A stretch of DNA of 64,000 bases, from the NCBI RefSeq assembly GCF_008932295.1, contig NZ_WBWA01000007.1, positions 62,001 to 126,000 on the forward strand. Direction: 5' to 3'. A program made the translations under genes and the position numbers. Below, in pieces: positions 18,011 through 27,605 of the stretch. The stretch comes from Brucella tritici. Lineage in GTDB: Bacteria > Pseudomonadota > Alphaproteobacteria > Rhizobiales > Rhizobiaceae. Numbering within the stretch: the stretch's first letter is position 1; each line of letters opens with the position of its first letter. A model generated the notes under the pieces. That model was not told where the DNA came from. It did not search any database and saw only the letters and a list, made by a program, of their open reading frames with translations.

Positions 18011-19984
18011 TCAGTTGGTTTCCGTGAACTTGGCCACCGTCAGGAAGGTAACGGCATTACCGCTGAACTGGTTGGCGCGTTCAGTCGGCAGATTGCCGCG
18101 CTGGAACCCTGCCGTGTAGACCATGGCCGGTGCAGAGCGCATTGCATCATTGCGCAAGACCGGATTGGTCACCGGCACAGTGCTCGACACTGATTCCGTC
18201 GACATAGCGACTTCCGAAGTCGGCATCACGGCTGGCTGGACAACCGCACGCGGCTTGGACTGAGCCTTGGCCACATAACGCCCGCCTTTAGCGGTGGTGC
18301 GGACGCCGGTTTCGGCGGCCTTGCCAATCGCCGCGACCTGTTTATGGACTGCCGCTGGCGCGGTTGCCGTGGGCTTGGCCGATGCCGTACGGGCAACCGA
18401 AGCCGTCTGCACCGGTGCCGGAGCCTGTTTCGGCGCAGCATCTGCAACCGGCTTGCTGTCATAATCGTCGTCCGAAGGCGGTGCGATCAGCTCGCCGATC
18501 TCGTCTTTCTTGGAAAGCAGGGCAAGTTGCGTATTGGCGCGCGGCGCTTCCTTCGGCAGCGGGAAAGCTGCCGTTTCACCCGGCTGAGGCACAGCCACAT
18601 TGCCTGCATCGGCAACCTGGGTCGGTTCGGCCTGCTCGCTATTGACCAGCGCGGCAATCGCGTCCTGACCGCTTGCGGCAGGGTTTTCACCCGGACGTGC
18701 CGGACGTGCCGACGGGATCACTGCGGCTGCAAGCTGCACATTGTCTGTTTCAAGCTGTGGGCGGGCCGATGGTATCGGCACAAAACCATTCATCAGCGGC
18801 GAAGGCGTACCGGCATCGGCAACCTGAACCGTGTTCGCATCGACCGCAGCGCGGGCGGCAGCCGCGGCATCGGCGGCAGGTTCGGCTGCGGCCAGCGCAA
18901 CGGCATCCTGCGGTGCCATTGCCGGCTTGCGGGCCGGGATCGGAACATTGAGCGCAGCAACCGGAACTTCGGCTGCGGCCTGCGCCTGGGCATCAAGGCC
19001 CGTTTCCGGACGCGGCGCCTGCACTGGAAGCGGAGCGTCACGGGCTGGCAGAGCGGCAACCATGGTTTCACGCGGCTGCTGGACCGGCTCTTCTGGAACC
19101 GCTTCCGGGGCCTGACGCACAGGCGCTGCGCGAGCCGGACGGGCGGTCGCCGGTGGGGCACCTACATCGCCAGTATCTTCTTCTTCATCAGCGCCGCCGC
19201 CAAACAATGCACCGAACAGGCTCTTGCTGCGACGTGGGGCGGAATTGCTGGCCACCATGACCTCGCCGCCACCAGCCTTGCGCTTTTCGATCATGGCCAG
19301 TGCCTGCTCATAGCCAGGCAACGGCTTGCCGTCTGCCGGAAGGTGGGCAGTCTTGCCATCGGGGAACAGTGCGAGCAGCTCGCGACGGCTCATGCGCGGC
19401 CAGGAGCGAACATTGCCGACATCCATATGGACGAATGGCGAACCGGAACGCGGATAATAGCCGACGCCACCGATCTGATAGCGCATGCCGATGCCGCGCA
19501 GCTTCGCCAGTGGAACGCCGGGGATGTAAAAGTCCATTGCGCGTCCAAGCATGTGCTGGCTCTTCTTGGCAACCCCGGTATGCGCCGAGCGCGAACGCAG
19601 CATGGCGTTGGTGGCCGGTGAACGATAAGCGGAGACGACAGTGATATACTGGCTCGATCCGCTGGAGCGATAAACCTGCCAGACCAGATCGAACAGGCGC
19701 GGGTCCATCTTGGTCGGCTCGTTACGGCGCCAGTCACGCAGGAAAACGTTCAGCTTCTTCAAGCCCTGGGCATCGAAGCGCCCGTTCCTCTTGAAAACGA
19801 TTTCCGCCTTTTCGCCCGTATGGACGTAATAAAGCTTGAGAGAACGGGTTTCAGCCGAAGCCTGCGAAGGAGACAGCGCCATGAGAACCGCAGCAGCGGC
19901 AAGGGCAGACGGAACGGACATAGATGCCTTCATCCCGGTCCAAACCTTCGCAAAGCGCGCTTTAATGGTCGATATGCTGTTCAT
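18011..19984 (-). CDS. DUF882 (YcbK-like, peptidase M15 fold) exported protein with long Ala/Pro-rich tail
   Basis: A 657-residue exported protein from ATG 19984 (MNSISTIK). The signal peptide ends near SPSQASAETRSL. The DUF882 domain (about 45-200) contains the M15-like metal motif SAHTGVAKKSQHMLGRAMDF and FVHMDVGNVRSW, as in YcbK/MepK-type murein hydrolases. The remaining 450 residues are low-complexity Ala/Pro/Val sequence. An upstream in-frame start at 20062 is less likely. It probably acts on peptidoglycan. A CtrA-type box lies 209 bases upstream. Confidence 0.8.
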   Translation of the reverse strand: MNSISTIKARFAKVWTGMKASMSVPSALAAAAVLMALSPSQASAETRSLKLYYVHTGEKAEIVFKRNGRFDAQGLKKLNVFLRDWRRNEPTKMDPRLFDLVWQVYRSSGSSQYITVVSAYRSPATNAMLRSRSAHTGVAKKSQHMLGRAMDFYIPGVPLAKLRGIGMRYQIGGVGYYPRSGSPFVHMDVGNVRSWPRMSRRELLALFPDGKTAHLPADGKPLPGYEQALAMIEKRKAGGGEVMVASNSAPRRSKSLFGALFGGGADEEEDTGDVGAPPATARPARAAPVRQAPEAVPEEPVQQPRETMVAALPARDAPLPVQAPRPETGLDAQAQAAAEVPVAALNVPIPARKPAMAPQDAVALAAAEPAADAAAAARAAVDANTVQVADAGTPSPLMNGFVPIPSARPQLETDNVQLAAAVIPSARPARPGENPAASGQDAIAALVNSEQAEPTQVADAGNVAVPQPGETAAFPLPKEAPRANTQLALLSKKDEIGELIAPPSDDDYDSKPVADAAPKQAPAPVQTASVARTASAKPTATAPAAVHKQVAAIGKAAETGVRTTAKGGRYVAKAQSKPRAVVQPAVMPTSEVAMSTESVSSTVPVTNPVLRNDAMRSAPAMVYTAGFQRGNLPTERANQFSGNAVTFLTVAKFTETN

Positions 19985-20294
19985 CGAATCGTATCGCCTT
20001 ACCGTTTTTCCGCCCCAGAAGCATTCTCCAGGCATCCCTCGGGACTTTCTTTGTGGTGCCACAAAAAGCCTGCGTCCCAGTTCCGCTCGAGCTCCGATTG
20101 TCGGATTTAATGGTTAATGGACGCTTAGTGAACAACAAATGAGGAAACACCATGGCAAAAAAGCCACACACGTGCATCTATTTTCGCCATGGTTAAAAAA
20201 TTATTAACAGTCTTTAATCCGCAACACCACCTGCGAAGGGCTACAGCGAATCCATCATAAATAACTAGAATTCAATCAGTTAGATGTGGTTTGA
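19985..20294. other. Upstream region of the DUF882 gene
   Basis: About 310 bases, AT-rich, holding the CtrA-like box (20193-20208). A 14-codon frame at 20152 with GAGGA upstream (MAKKPHTCIYFRHG) is flanked by ACCATGGC/GCCATGGT arms. The downstream end is the 3' side of the response regulator gene. Confidence 0.5.
20193..20208 (-). promoter_or_regulatory. CtrA-type binding site
   Basis: TTAA-AAAATTA-TTAAC matches the full CtrA consensus TTAA-N7-TTAA(C) exactly. The DUF882 gene is the only gene it could drive, since both neighbours run leftward and the response regulator ends just upstream. Confidence 0.55.
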
Positions 20295-21809
20295 CTAGCT
20301 GGCTGCACGGTTGAAAGGGGTGTTTTCACCCTCTTCCTCACCTCCCGGCCCCTTGCCGGAAATCGACGCCACATCGATGCCATATTCCTTCAATTTCCGG
20401 TAAAGCGTGGTTCTTCCGATACCTAAACGCCGGGCAACCTCGCTGATCTGACCGTCATAATGAGCGATCGCGAACCGGATCATCTCTTCTTCGGCCGCAG
20501 CAAGCGTGCGCACCTCACCTGCTCCATCGACCCCGCTGAACAAGCCTGCCGAAGCGCTCACGCTTGGATCGTGATCGACAAGATTGAACCGCGCGGACTG
20601 CTGTGCAGTCCTTGCCGTCTCAGTCCCTGTACCGATCTGTGCGAAGTCAGCCGCCGTCAGTTCGCCAGTTTCGCAGAGAAGGACGGCGCGATAAACGGCA
20701 TTTTTCAGCTCCCGCACATTGCCGGGCCAATGATAGGTCTTCAGCTTTTCCAGCGCATGGGTGGTGATGCCGGTTATGTGCCCCACCCGCTCTTCGCTGA
20801 CATAGCGCATCATGAACTGATGCAGCAGGATCGGGATATCTTCCAGCCGGTTACGCAGCGGCGGCATGGCGACGGCAAAAGAGCCGAGCAAATGGTAGAG
20901 ACCGGCGTGAAAACGCCCCATATCAACGAGATCGGCCAGGGGGCGACTGTTCGATGCCATGATGCGTGCATTGGAAAGCGTGCGCTCACCTCCACCGCCA
21001 GCCTCGAACTGGCCGGACTGCATGGCGGCAAAAAGCTTGATCTGCGTATGGCGCGGCAGCGCACCCACCTCATCAAGGAAAAGCGTACCGCCATCGGCTT
21101 CCACAAGCTTTCCGAGGCTGCGGATGACATCATCCTCGCGGCGGTCGCGCCGTGCCGTCGAAAGGCCGAAAAAGACTTCGTCGGCATTCTCCACAGTCAG
21201 GGTGCGACAATCGACCGTCACGAAAGGACCGCGCCAGCGGGCACCGCCACTGCAAATGGCGCGCGCCAGCGTTTCCTTGCCGCTGCCGGGCTCCCCCTCG
21301 ATCAGAAGCGGCGCATCGAGCGCCGAAGCGCGACGCGCCAGAATGCTGATCCGCTCCATTTCCGGGCTCTTGATCGCCATGTCGGTCAGCGTGAGATGAG
21401 ATTTCAGGGATGAGCGAGCGCGACGAATCTCCTGCGTCAGCGCGTCAATCTTCAGCACATTGGAAACGGACACCTGTACGCGCTCGAAGGCAACCGGCTT
21501 GGTCACGAAATCGACCGCACCCATTTTCATTGCCTGCAGAACCGGCTGAAGATCATCGTTTTGAACCAGAACGATAACGGGAACATTATTTCCAGCTTCG
21601 CGCATCCGGCGCAAAACGGTCAGGCCATCCATGTCCGGCATCGACAGATCGAGCAGCATCAGGACGATGTCCTTACGCTGGCTTACAAAGCCGAGTGCGC
21701 TTGCTCCGCCATCCGCAAGAATGGTTCGATAGCCCATGCGCATGACTATCGCTTCCAGATTGCGTCGATGAATCGGATCGTCATCCGCTATGAGTATGCG
21801 CGTGGCCAT
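20295..21809 (-). CDS. Response regulator with degenerate sigma-54-type AAA+ domain and Fis HTH
   Basis: A 504-residue NtrC-like regulator. Receiver domain 1-120 with phospho-acceptor D54 (LLDLSMPD) and K104. AAA+ domain from about 145 with Walker A GEPGSGKE (172-179) and Walker B LFLDEVGAL. Fis-type helix-turn-helix at about 455-490 (ISEVARRLGIGRTTLYRKLKE). The GAFTGA loop needed to contact sigma-54 is missing: the matching region reads FFGLSTARRDRRED. It is therefore unlikely to activate sigma-54 promoters and may work as a sigma-70 activator or repressor. No histidine kinase is adjacent. Confidence 0.88.
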   Translation of the reverse strand: MATRILIADDDPIHRRNLEAIVMRMGYRTILADGGASALGFVSQRKDIVLMLLDLSMPDMDGLTVLRRMREAGNNVPVIVLVQNDDLQPVLQAMKMGAVDFVTKPVAFERVQVSVSNVLKIDALTQEIRRARSSLKSHLTLTDMAIKSPEMERISILARRASALDAPLLIEGEPGSGKETLARAICSGGARWRGPFVTVDCRTLTVENADEVFFGLSTARRDRREDDVIRSLGKLVEADGGTLFLDEVGALPRHTQIKLFAAMQSGQFEAGGGGERTLSNARIMASNSRPLADLVDMGRFHAGLYHLLGSFAVAMPPLRNRLEDIPILLHQFMMRYVSEERVGHITGITTHALEKLKTYHWPGNVRELKNAVYRAVLLCETGELTAADFAQIGTGTETARTAQQSARFNLVDHDPSVSASAGLFSGVDGAGEVRTLAAAEEEMIRFAIAHYDGQISEVARRLGIGRTTLYRKLKEYGIDVASISGKGPGGEEEGENTPFNRAAS

Positions 21810-21852
21810 TAACAGCTATCATCAACCTATGGAGTTCCCGCGCCCAAAATCC

Positions 21853-21865
21853 TTAAACAGTTTAA
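21853..21865 (-). promoter_or_regulatory. Palindrome upstream of the response regulator gene
   Basis: TTAAAC-A-GTTTAA, a perfect 13-bp palindrome 44 bases before the regulator start codon. It is placed like an autoregulatory operator; no factor assigned. Confidence 0.35.
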
Positions 21866-22101
21866 ATGTCTCATATTCCAGGCGCGTTATTTTGGGGCCA
21901 AGCCTTCAACGAATGCAAGGTACTAAAATGTGCCTTAGTGTCCCATTCACAAAATTTGTATCCTGAATCCACTTTCTGATTCAGGCATTTGCTTTCTGTA
22001 GTCCACTGCCAGACATAACATAGCAAGAATGCGAGGCGCTTTTCCCACCTCTTGGCGATCCTGGCAAGACATGCGAGAAGGAACCTAATAGGAGTATGTT
22101 C

Positions 22102-23964
22102 ATGACCCGCTTTTCAGAATCCGTTTCCTTCAACAAAGTTTTACACGCACCTGCCGGCGGTGCGGTTGCCGCCGCAAAGACCGACCTCGGCGCCCTGCCG
22201 GAATGGAATCTAGGCGATCTTTATCCGTCTGCGGACAGCGCGGAACTGAAAAGCGACATCGAAAAGGCCATGAAGGATGCAGCGGCTTTCGAGGATCGCT
22301 GGAAAGGCAAGCTCGGCGGTGAAGCAGCCAAGGCAAATGGCGGCAATTTCGTCGATGCGATCAAGGAATTCGAGGCGCTGGACGAACTGATGGGCCGTAT
22401 CGGCTCCTTCGCGGGCCTCTATTACTACGGCGACACGTCTGATCCGAAGCGTATGAAGCTTTTCGGCGACGTGCAGCAGAAGCTCACCGACGCCAGCACC
22501 CATCTCATTTTCTTCGGCCTGGAACTGAACCGCATCGACGATGCTATTCTCGAAAAGGCGATGAACGACAATGCGGCAATTGGCCATTACCGCCCATGGC
22601 TGACCGATCTGCGTATGGACAAGCCGTACCAGCTCGATGACAAGCTGGAACAGCTTTTCCATGAAAAGTCGATTACCGGCTATAGCGCCTGGAACCGGCT
22701 GTTCGATGAAACCATGTCGGGTCTTCGCTTTGAAATCGACGGCGAGGAGCTGAGCATTGAGCCGACGCTGAACATGCTTCAGGACGCCGATGGCGCCGTG
22801 CGTAAAAAGGCCTCCGATGCACTGGCAAAAACTTTTGCAGCCAATCTGCGCACATTCACGCTGATCACCAACACGCTGGCCAAGGATAAGGAAATATCCG
22901 ATCGCTGGCGCGGTTTTCAGGATATCGCCGATAGCCGTCACCTCGCCAACCGCGTCGAGCGGGAAGTGGTGGACGCGCTGGCCAAGGCGGTGGAAGATGC
23001 CTATCCGCGCCTTTCGCACCGCTATTACGCCTTGAAGGCCAAATGGCTCGGCCTTGAAAAGCTTGAAAACTGGGATCGCAATGCGCCGTTGCCGGAAACG
23101 CCGCAGGCGCTCATCTCGTGGGATGAAGCGCGCGAAACGGTGCTGTCCGCCTATGGCAATTTCGCACCGGAAATGGCCGAGATTGCGAAACAGTTCTTCG
23201 ACAGGAACTGGATTGACGCGCCAGTCCGCCCCGGCAAGGCGCCCGGCGCTTTTGCGCATCCGACTGTTCCGTCTGCGCATCCCTATGTGCTTCTCAACTA
23301 TATGGGCAAGCCGCGCGATGTGATGACGCTGGCGCATGAGCTTGGTCATGGCGTGCATCAGGTTCTGGCGGGCGGTCAGGGCGCTCTGATGGCTTCAACG
23401 CCGCTCACGCTCGCGGAAACCGCATCCGTATTCGGCGAAATGCTGACTTTCCGTTCGCTTCTGGAGCGCACGAAAGACAAGCGCGAGCGCAAGGCCATGC
23501 TGGCACAGAAGGCCGAGGACATGATCAACACGGTCGTGCGCCAGATCGCCTTCTATCAGTTCGAACGTCGTGTCCACACCGAGCGCCGCGAAGGCGAACT
23601 GACCTCTGAGCGCATCGGCGAAATCTGGATGGAAGTGCAGCGTGAAAGCCTTGGCGATGCCGTCAATCTCAATCCGGGTTACGAAACCTTCTGGACCTAT
23701 ATCCCGCACTTCATCCATTCGCCGTTCTATGTCTATGCTTATGCTTTCGGTGACTGTCTGGTGAACTCGCTTTATGCGGTCTATCAGAACTCGGAAAAGG
23801 GCTTCCAGCAGAAGTATTTCGACATGCTGAAGGCTGGCGGCACCAAGCACCACAAGGAATTGCTTGCGCCGTTCGGTCTGGATGCAAGCGATCCGAATTT
23901 CTGGAGCAAGGGCCTGTCGGTGATCGAAGGCATTATCGACGAGCTTGAAGCCATGGAAGACTGA
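22102..23964 (+). CDS. pepF: M3 family oligoendopeptidase F
   Basis: A 620-residue cytosolic zinc oligopeptidase. HELGH zinc motif at about 412-416, with a third-ligand Glu near 440 in TLAETASVFGEM. N-terminal oligoendopeptidase domain (about 120-190) and M3 catalytic domain to the end. The start at 22102 is better than 22096 because AGGAG lies seven bases before it; the earlier ATG is too close. Begins an apparent operon with pabB and pabC (8-base gap). Confidence 0.93.
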   Translation: MTRFSESVSFNKVLHAPAGGAVAAAKTDLGALPEWNLGDLYPSADSAELKSDIEKAMKDAAAFEDRWKGKLGGEAAKANGGNFVDAIKEFEALDELMGRIGSFAGLYYYGDTSDPKRMKLFGDVQQKLTDASTHLIFFGLELNRIDDAILEKAMNDNAAIGHYRPWLTDLRMDKPYQLDDKLEQLFHEKSITGYSAWNRLFDETMSGLRFEIDGEELSIEPTLNMLQDADGAVRKKASDALAKTFAANLRTFTLITNTLAKDKEISDRWRGFQDIADSRHLANRVEREVVDALAKAVEDAYPRLSHRYYALKAKWLGLEKLENWDRNAPLPETPQALISWDEARETVLSAYGNFAPEMAEIAKQFFDRNWIDAPVRPGKAPGAFAHPTVPSAHPYVLLNYMGKPRDVMTLAHELGHGVHQVLAGGQGALMASTPLTLAETASVFGEMLTFRSLLERTKDKRERKAMLAQKAEDMINTVVRQIAFYQFERRVHTERREGELTSERIGEIWMEVQRESLGDAVNLNPGYETFWTYIPHFIHSPFYVYAYAFGDCLVNSLYAVYQNSEKGFQQKYFDMLKAGGTKHHKELLAPFGLDASDPNFWSKGLSVIEGIIDELEAMED

Positions 23965-23972
23965 GCACTTGC

Positions 23973-25133
23973 GTGACTCACCAAAGCAATAAGCCGCTTA
24001 TTCTGTTTCGGGATGACAAGGCGGGTCGTGATGTGCTTTTCACGGCCCCCTCATCAATCATCCGCGCCGACACGCCGGATGAGTTCGAACCCGCATGGGA
24101 TGCGATGCAAATGGCCCACAATGCCGGAAAATGGCTTGCGGGTTATCTGTCCTATGAAGCCGGCTATCTTCTCGAATCCAAGCTGAAGCCGCTGCTGCCC
24201 GAGGGACGCAAAGCCCCGCTTCTCTGTTTTGGTGTGTTCGACGGCCCTTCAGATCAGTCGATGCACAGCCGCAGCGAAGACAATGCCACCTTTCTGCGCG
24301 ATCCGGTCGCGCAATGGTCGTTCAACGACTACGCGCCCCGCTTCGAGCGATTGCACCGGCACTTACGCGAAGGCGATTGCTATCAGGGCAATCTCACCTT
24401 TCCGATCCATGCGGAATGGGGCGGCGATCCGCTGATTCTGTTCAACATGCTCGCAAAGCGCCAGCCGGTCCGCTATGCGACCTATTGCGATCTCGGTGGG
24501 CCAATTGTCCTGTCGCGCTCGCCGGAACTTTTCTTTGAAGTCGACGGCGACGGGTGGATTGAAACCCATCCGATGAAAGGCACCATGCCGCGCGGTGCGA
24601 CACCTGAAGAAGACGAGCAGAACCGCCAATTTCTGCTGAACGATCCGAAGAACCAGGCTGAAAACCGCATGATCGTCGATCTGCTTCGCAACGACATTTC
24701 GCTTGTCAGCGAAGTGGGATCGCTGGACGTGCCGGAACTGTTCCGCGTCGAAACCTATCCTACGGTTCACCAGATGATCAGCCGCGTGCGGGCCAGGCTG
24801 AAAAAAAGCCTGCCGCTGCGTTCGCTTTTTGCCGCCTTGTTCCCGTGCGGCTCGATCACCGGCGCGCCGAAGATCAGCGCCATGGAAATCTTGCGCAAGC
24901 TGGAGACCGGGCCGCGCGACATCTATTGCGGCTCGCTCGGCTGGATCGAGCCAAGCGGACGGATGCGTTTCAACGTTGCTATTCGCACGATCTCGCTTCT
25001 CGATGAAAATCGTGCGATCTTCAATGTCGGGGGTGGCGTGGTCTTCGATTCCACGGCGCAAGCGGAGTACGAGGAATGTCTTCTGAAAGCACGGTTCGCG
25101 GCATTGTCGAGCCACATGGGGCACAGGCCGTAA
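23973..25133 (+). CDS. pabB: Aminodeoxychorismate synthase component I PabB
   Basis: Converts chorismate and ammonia to 4-amino-4-deoxychorismate for folate. The 386-residue, GTG-start protein lacks the N-terminal part of long PabB enzymes but has the full chorismate-binding domain, with PMKGTMPRG (Lys nucleophile), NRMIVDLLRND, GSITGAPK and the C-terminal VGGGVVFDS. No pabA glutaminase gene is nearby; it must use one elsewhere or free ammonia. Followed by pabC. Confidence 0.9.
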   Translation: MTHQSNKPLILFRDDKAGRDVLFTAPSSIIRADTPDEFEPAWDAMQMAHNAGKWLAGYLSYEAGYLLESKLKPLLPEGRKAPLLCFGVFDGPSDQSMHSRSEDNATFLRDPVAQWSFNDYAPRFERLHRHLREGDCYQGNLTFPIHAEWGGDPLILFNMLAKRQPVRYATYCDLGGPIVLSRSPELFFEVDGDGWIETHPMKGTMPRGATPEEDEQNRQFLLNDPKNQAENRMIVDLLRNDISLVSEVGSLDVPELFRVETYPTVHQMISRVRARLKKSLPLRSLFAALFPCGSITGAPKISAMEILRKLETGPRDIYCGSLGWIEPSGRMRFNVAIRTISLLDENRAIFNVGGGVVFDSTAQAEYEECLLKARFAALSSHMGHRP

Positions 25134-25135
25134 TC

Positions 25136-25771
25136 ATGGAGCCGGATTATCAGCTCATCGAAACCATGCGCTGGGAGCCGCTCTCCGGCGTTCTGCGTTT
25201 CGATCTGCACATGGCGCGGCTTGAGAATTCTGCCCGTGAACTTGGCTTTTCCTGCAATATGGAAGCCGTCCGGCAGAAGATTGCGGAAAGCGGAACCGGC
25301 GAACAAGCCCTGAAACTGCGGCTGACGCTTGCGCCGGACGGGGTCGCCACGGTCTCCAGCACTCCATACGAACCACTCTCCTGCCAGACGATCTGGCGGA
25401 TCGCAATTGCCCGCACACATCTCGATCACAACGATCTCCTGCTGCGTCACAAAACGACGCGGCGGCAGGCTTATATCGCCGCACGCGAGGAGTATTCACC
25501 GGCGGAGGTCGATGAGGTCATCCTGCTCAATGATCGGGGCGAAGTCTGCGAAGGAACAATTACGTCGATATTTCTCGATGTTGGCGGCACGACCTGCACG
25601 ACACCCACTCTTTCATGCGGCCTCCTTGACGGAGTGCTGCGCCGCGAATTGCTGAACAACAATGTCGTCGAAGAGGGTATCGTTACCGTTGAAGCGCTCA
25701 AAAGCGCGCGCAACATTCTCGTCGGCAATTCGCTGCGCGGTATGATCCGCGCGAAGCTGGTCGAGGCTTAA
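25136..25771 (+). CDS. pabC: Aminodeoxychorismate lyase PabC (class IV aminotransferase fold)
   Basis: PLP enzyme that splits aminodeoxychorismate into p-aminobenzoate and pyruvate. The class IV fold is seen in LIETMRWEP at the start, the PLP lysine in LLRHKTTRRQAY, and EVILLNDRGEVCEGTITSIF and GLLDGVLRREL later. Start ATG 25136 lies two bases after the pabB stop; an earlier in-frame ATG at 25076 would overlap pabB by 58 bases and has a passable GGAG, so it is not excluded. Adjacent PabB fixes the role; fold alone would allow a branched-chain or D-amino-acid aminotransferase. Confidence 0.85.
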   Translation: MEPDYQLIETMRWEPLSGVLRFDLHMARLENSARELGFSCNMEAVRQKIAESGTGEQALKLRLTLAPDGVATVSSTPYEPLSCQTIWRIAIARTHLDHNDLLLRHKTTRRQAYIAAREEYSPAEVDEVILLNDRGEVCEGTITSIFLDVGGTTCTTPTLSCGLLDGVLRRELLNNNVVEEGIVTVEALKSARNILVGNSLRGMIRAKLVEA

Positions 25772-25920
25772 AAAGCTAAAACACGTTAAACATGTATTGA
25801 TGTCATCGGCTTGTGACGTTTCTTTCTTTCTATGAAGTTGTGTTATCGTTCCCGCGCATAAGCTAAACCGGGCTAAGGATAACCCGACACCGCAATCCTG
25901 CGGCTCTCAAGAGGAAGAAA

Positions 25921-27366
25921 ATGGCGAAAGCGAAATGGCAAGTCTATGGCGAGATAACCGGCCCCGTCATCATGATCGGCTTTGGGTCGATCGGGCGCGG
26001 TACCCTGCCGCTGATTGAACGTCATTTCAAATTCGACAAAACCCGCATGGTCGTGATCGATCCGAGCGAAGCCAACCGCAAGATTCTCGACGACAAGGGT
26101 ATTCGCTTTCTCAAGGAAGCGATCACCAAGGACAATTACAAAAAAGTTCTCGGGCCCCTTCTGAAAGAAACAGAAGGCCAGCCTTTCATCGTCAATCTTT
26201 CGGTCGATACCGGATCGCTCGATCTGATGCGTTACGCCCGAGAGCATGGCGCGCTTTATATCGATACGGTGGTGGAACCATGGCTCGGCTTCTATTTCGA
26301 TACCGATGCCGACAATGCCTCGCGCACCAATTATGCGCTGCGCGAAACGGTTCGCGCTGAAAAGCGCAAGAACCCCGGCGGTACGACCGCCGTTTCCTGC
26401 TGCGGCGCCAATCCGGGCATGGTCTCGTGGTTCGTCAAGAAAGCGCTCGTTGATCTTGCGACTGAACTGAAGCTCGATTTCGCCGAACCGGCAGCCGATG
26501 ACCGCCACGGCTGGGCGAAACTGATGAAAAAGGCAGGCGTCAAGGGCATTCACATCGCAGAGCGCGACACCCAGCGCGCAAAAGAGCCGAAGCCTTTCAA
26601 CACGTTCTGGAATACATGGTCCGTCGAAGGCTTCATCGCCGAAGGCCTGCAACCGGCAGAGCTTGGCTGGGGCAGCCATGAAAAATGGATGCCCAAGAAC
26701 GCCCACAAGCAGAAGAAGGGCAACAAGGCCGCCATCTTCCTCGAACAGCCCGGCGGCAATACCCGTATTCGCACCTGGTGTCCAACGCTCGGTGCCCAAT
26801 ATGGCTTGCTGGTCACCCATAATGAAGCGATCTCCATCGCCGATTTCTTCACGCTGCGCGACAAGAAGGGCAAGCTCGACTTCCGCCTCACCTGCCATTA
26901 CGCCTATCATCCGAGCAATGATGCCATTCTGGCGCTTGATGAAATGTTTGGCGCTGCTGGCCGGGCGCAACCGGTGCAGCATGTTCTTGAAGAGCATGAA
27001 ATTCTGGACGGCAGCGACGAACTCGGCGTGCTGCTCTATGGCCACGAAAAGAATGCCTATTGGTACGGCTCGCAGTTGACCGTAGAGGAAGCGCGCAAGC
27101 TTGCGCCTTATCAGAATGCAACCGGACTGCAGGTTTCCTCGGCTGTTCTGGCGGGCATGGTCTGGGCGCTGGAAAATCCACGAAGCGGTATCGTCGAGAC
27201 CGACGAGATGGATTACCGTCGCTGCCTCGAAGTTCAGATGCAATATCTGGGCCCATTGAACGGCTATTACACCGACTGGACGCCACTGGAAGGTCGCGGT
27301 CATCTGTTCAAGGAAGACCTCGATACCAAGGACCCATGGCAATTCCGGAATATTCTGGTTCGCTAA
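25921..27366 (+). CDS. hss: Homospermidine synthase
   Basis: Makes sym-homospermidine from two putrescines, or from putrescine and spermidine, in an NAD-dependent reaction. The 481-residue length is typical. Rossmann motif GFGSIGRG at 20-27; VVEPWLGFYFD, AVSCCGANPGMVSWF and WCPTLGAQYG follow as in bacterial Hss. An AGAGGAAG ribosome site precedes the start. It uses the putrescine made by the decarboxylase at 5.8-6.9 kb. Strong terminator downstream. Confidence 0.95.
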   Translation: MAKAKWQVYGEITGPVIMIGFGSIGRGTLPLIERHFKFDKTRMVVIDPSEANRKILDDKGIRFLKEAITKDNYKKVLGPLLKETEGQPFIVNLSVDTGSLDLMRYAREHGALYIDTVVEPWLGFYFDTDADNASRTNYALRETVRAEKRKNPGGTTAVSCCGANPGMVSWFVKKALVDLATELKLDFAEPAADDRHGWAKLMKKAGVKGIHIAERDTQRAKEPKPFNTFWNTWSVEGFIAEGLQPAELGWGSHEKWMPKNAHKQKKGNKAAIFLEQPGGNTRIRTWCPTLGAQYGLLVTHNEAISIADFFTLRDKKGKLDFRLTCHYAYHPSNDAILALDEMFGAAGRAQPVQHVLEEHEILDGSDELGVLLYGHEKNAYWYGSQLTVEEARKLAPYQNATGLQVSSAVLAGMVWALENPRSGIVETDEMDYRRCLEVQMQYLGPLNGYYTDWTPLEGRGHLFKEDLDTKDPWQFRNILVR

Positions 27367-27373
27367 ACTGAAT

Positions 27374-27401
27374 AACTGCCCGGCTTTGCCGGGCAGTTTT
27401 C
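27374..27401 (+). terminator. Intrinsic terminator after hss
   Basis: ACTGCCCGG-CTTTG-CCGGGCAGT followed by TTT, nine bases after the stop codon. Confidence 0.92.
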
Positions 27402-27605
27402 ATTGCGGCAGTTTCGCAACAATCGCGTAATCCTCACATTGAGGGCTTGTTTTCGTGCAAGTTTCAATACATCAAACTAATCATCCCCGAGCGGTTCCAA
27501 TCAGCACGGAATCGTTGAAGCCGCTCTGAATACTTGGTTTTACGCATTTCAAAGGTCAGACATCATACAGTTCTGGCCGGAGATGTTCTAATGGAGAGCA
27601 TGGAT

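Noticed and set aside
18344..19621. 425-codon frame antisense to the DUF882 gene
   Set aside because: Extreme Arg/Cys/Gly content comes from reading the Ala/Pro-rich tail backwards; no domain seen.
20152..20196. 14-codon ORF with GAGGA upstream in the DUF882 upstream region
   Set aside because: Too short to judge and read away from the only downstream gene; the flanking inverted repeat explains the sequence as well.
25832..25861. Nine-codon leader peptide (MKLCYRSRA) before hss
   Set aside because: No ribosome site and no terminator to couple to; probably chance.
25873..27342. 489-codon open frame antisense to homospermidine synthase
   Set aside because: Shadow of the well-conserved hss frame; composition (Arg/His/Phe rich) is typical of antisense frames.
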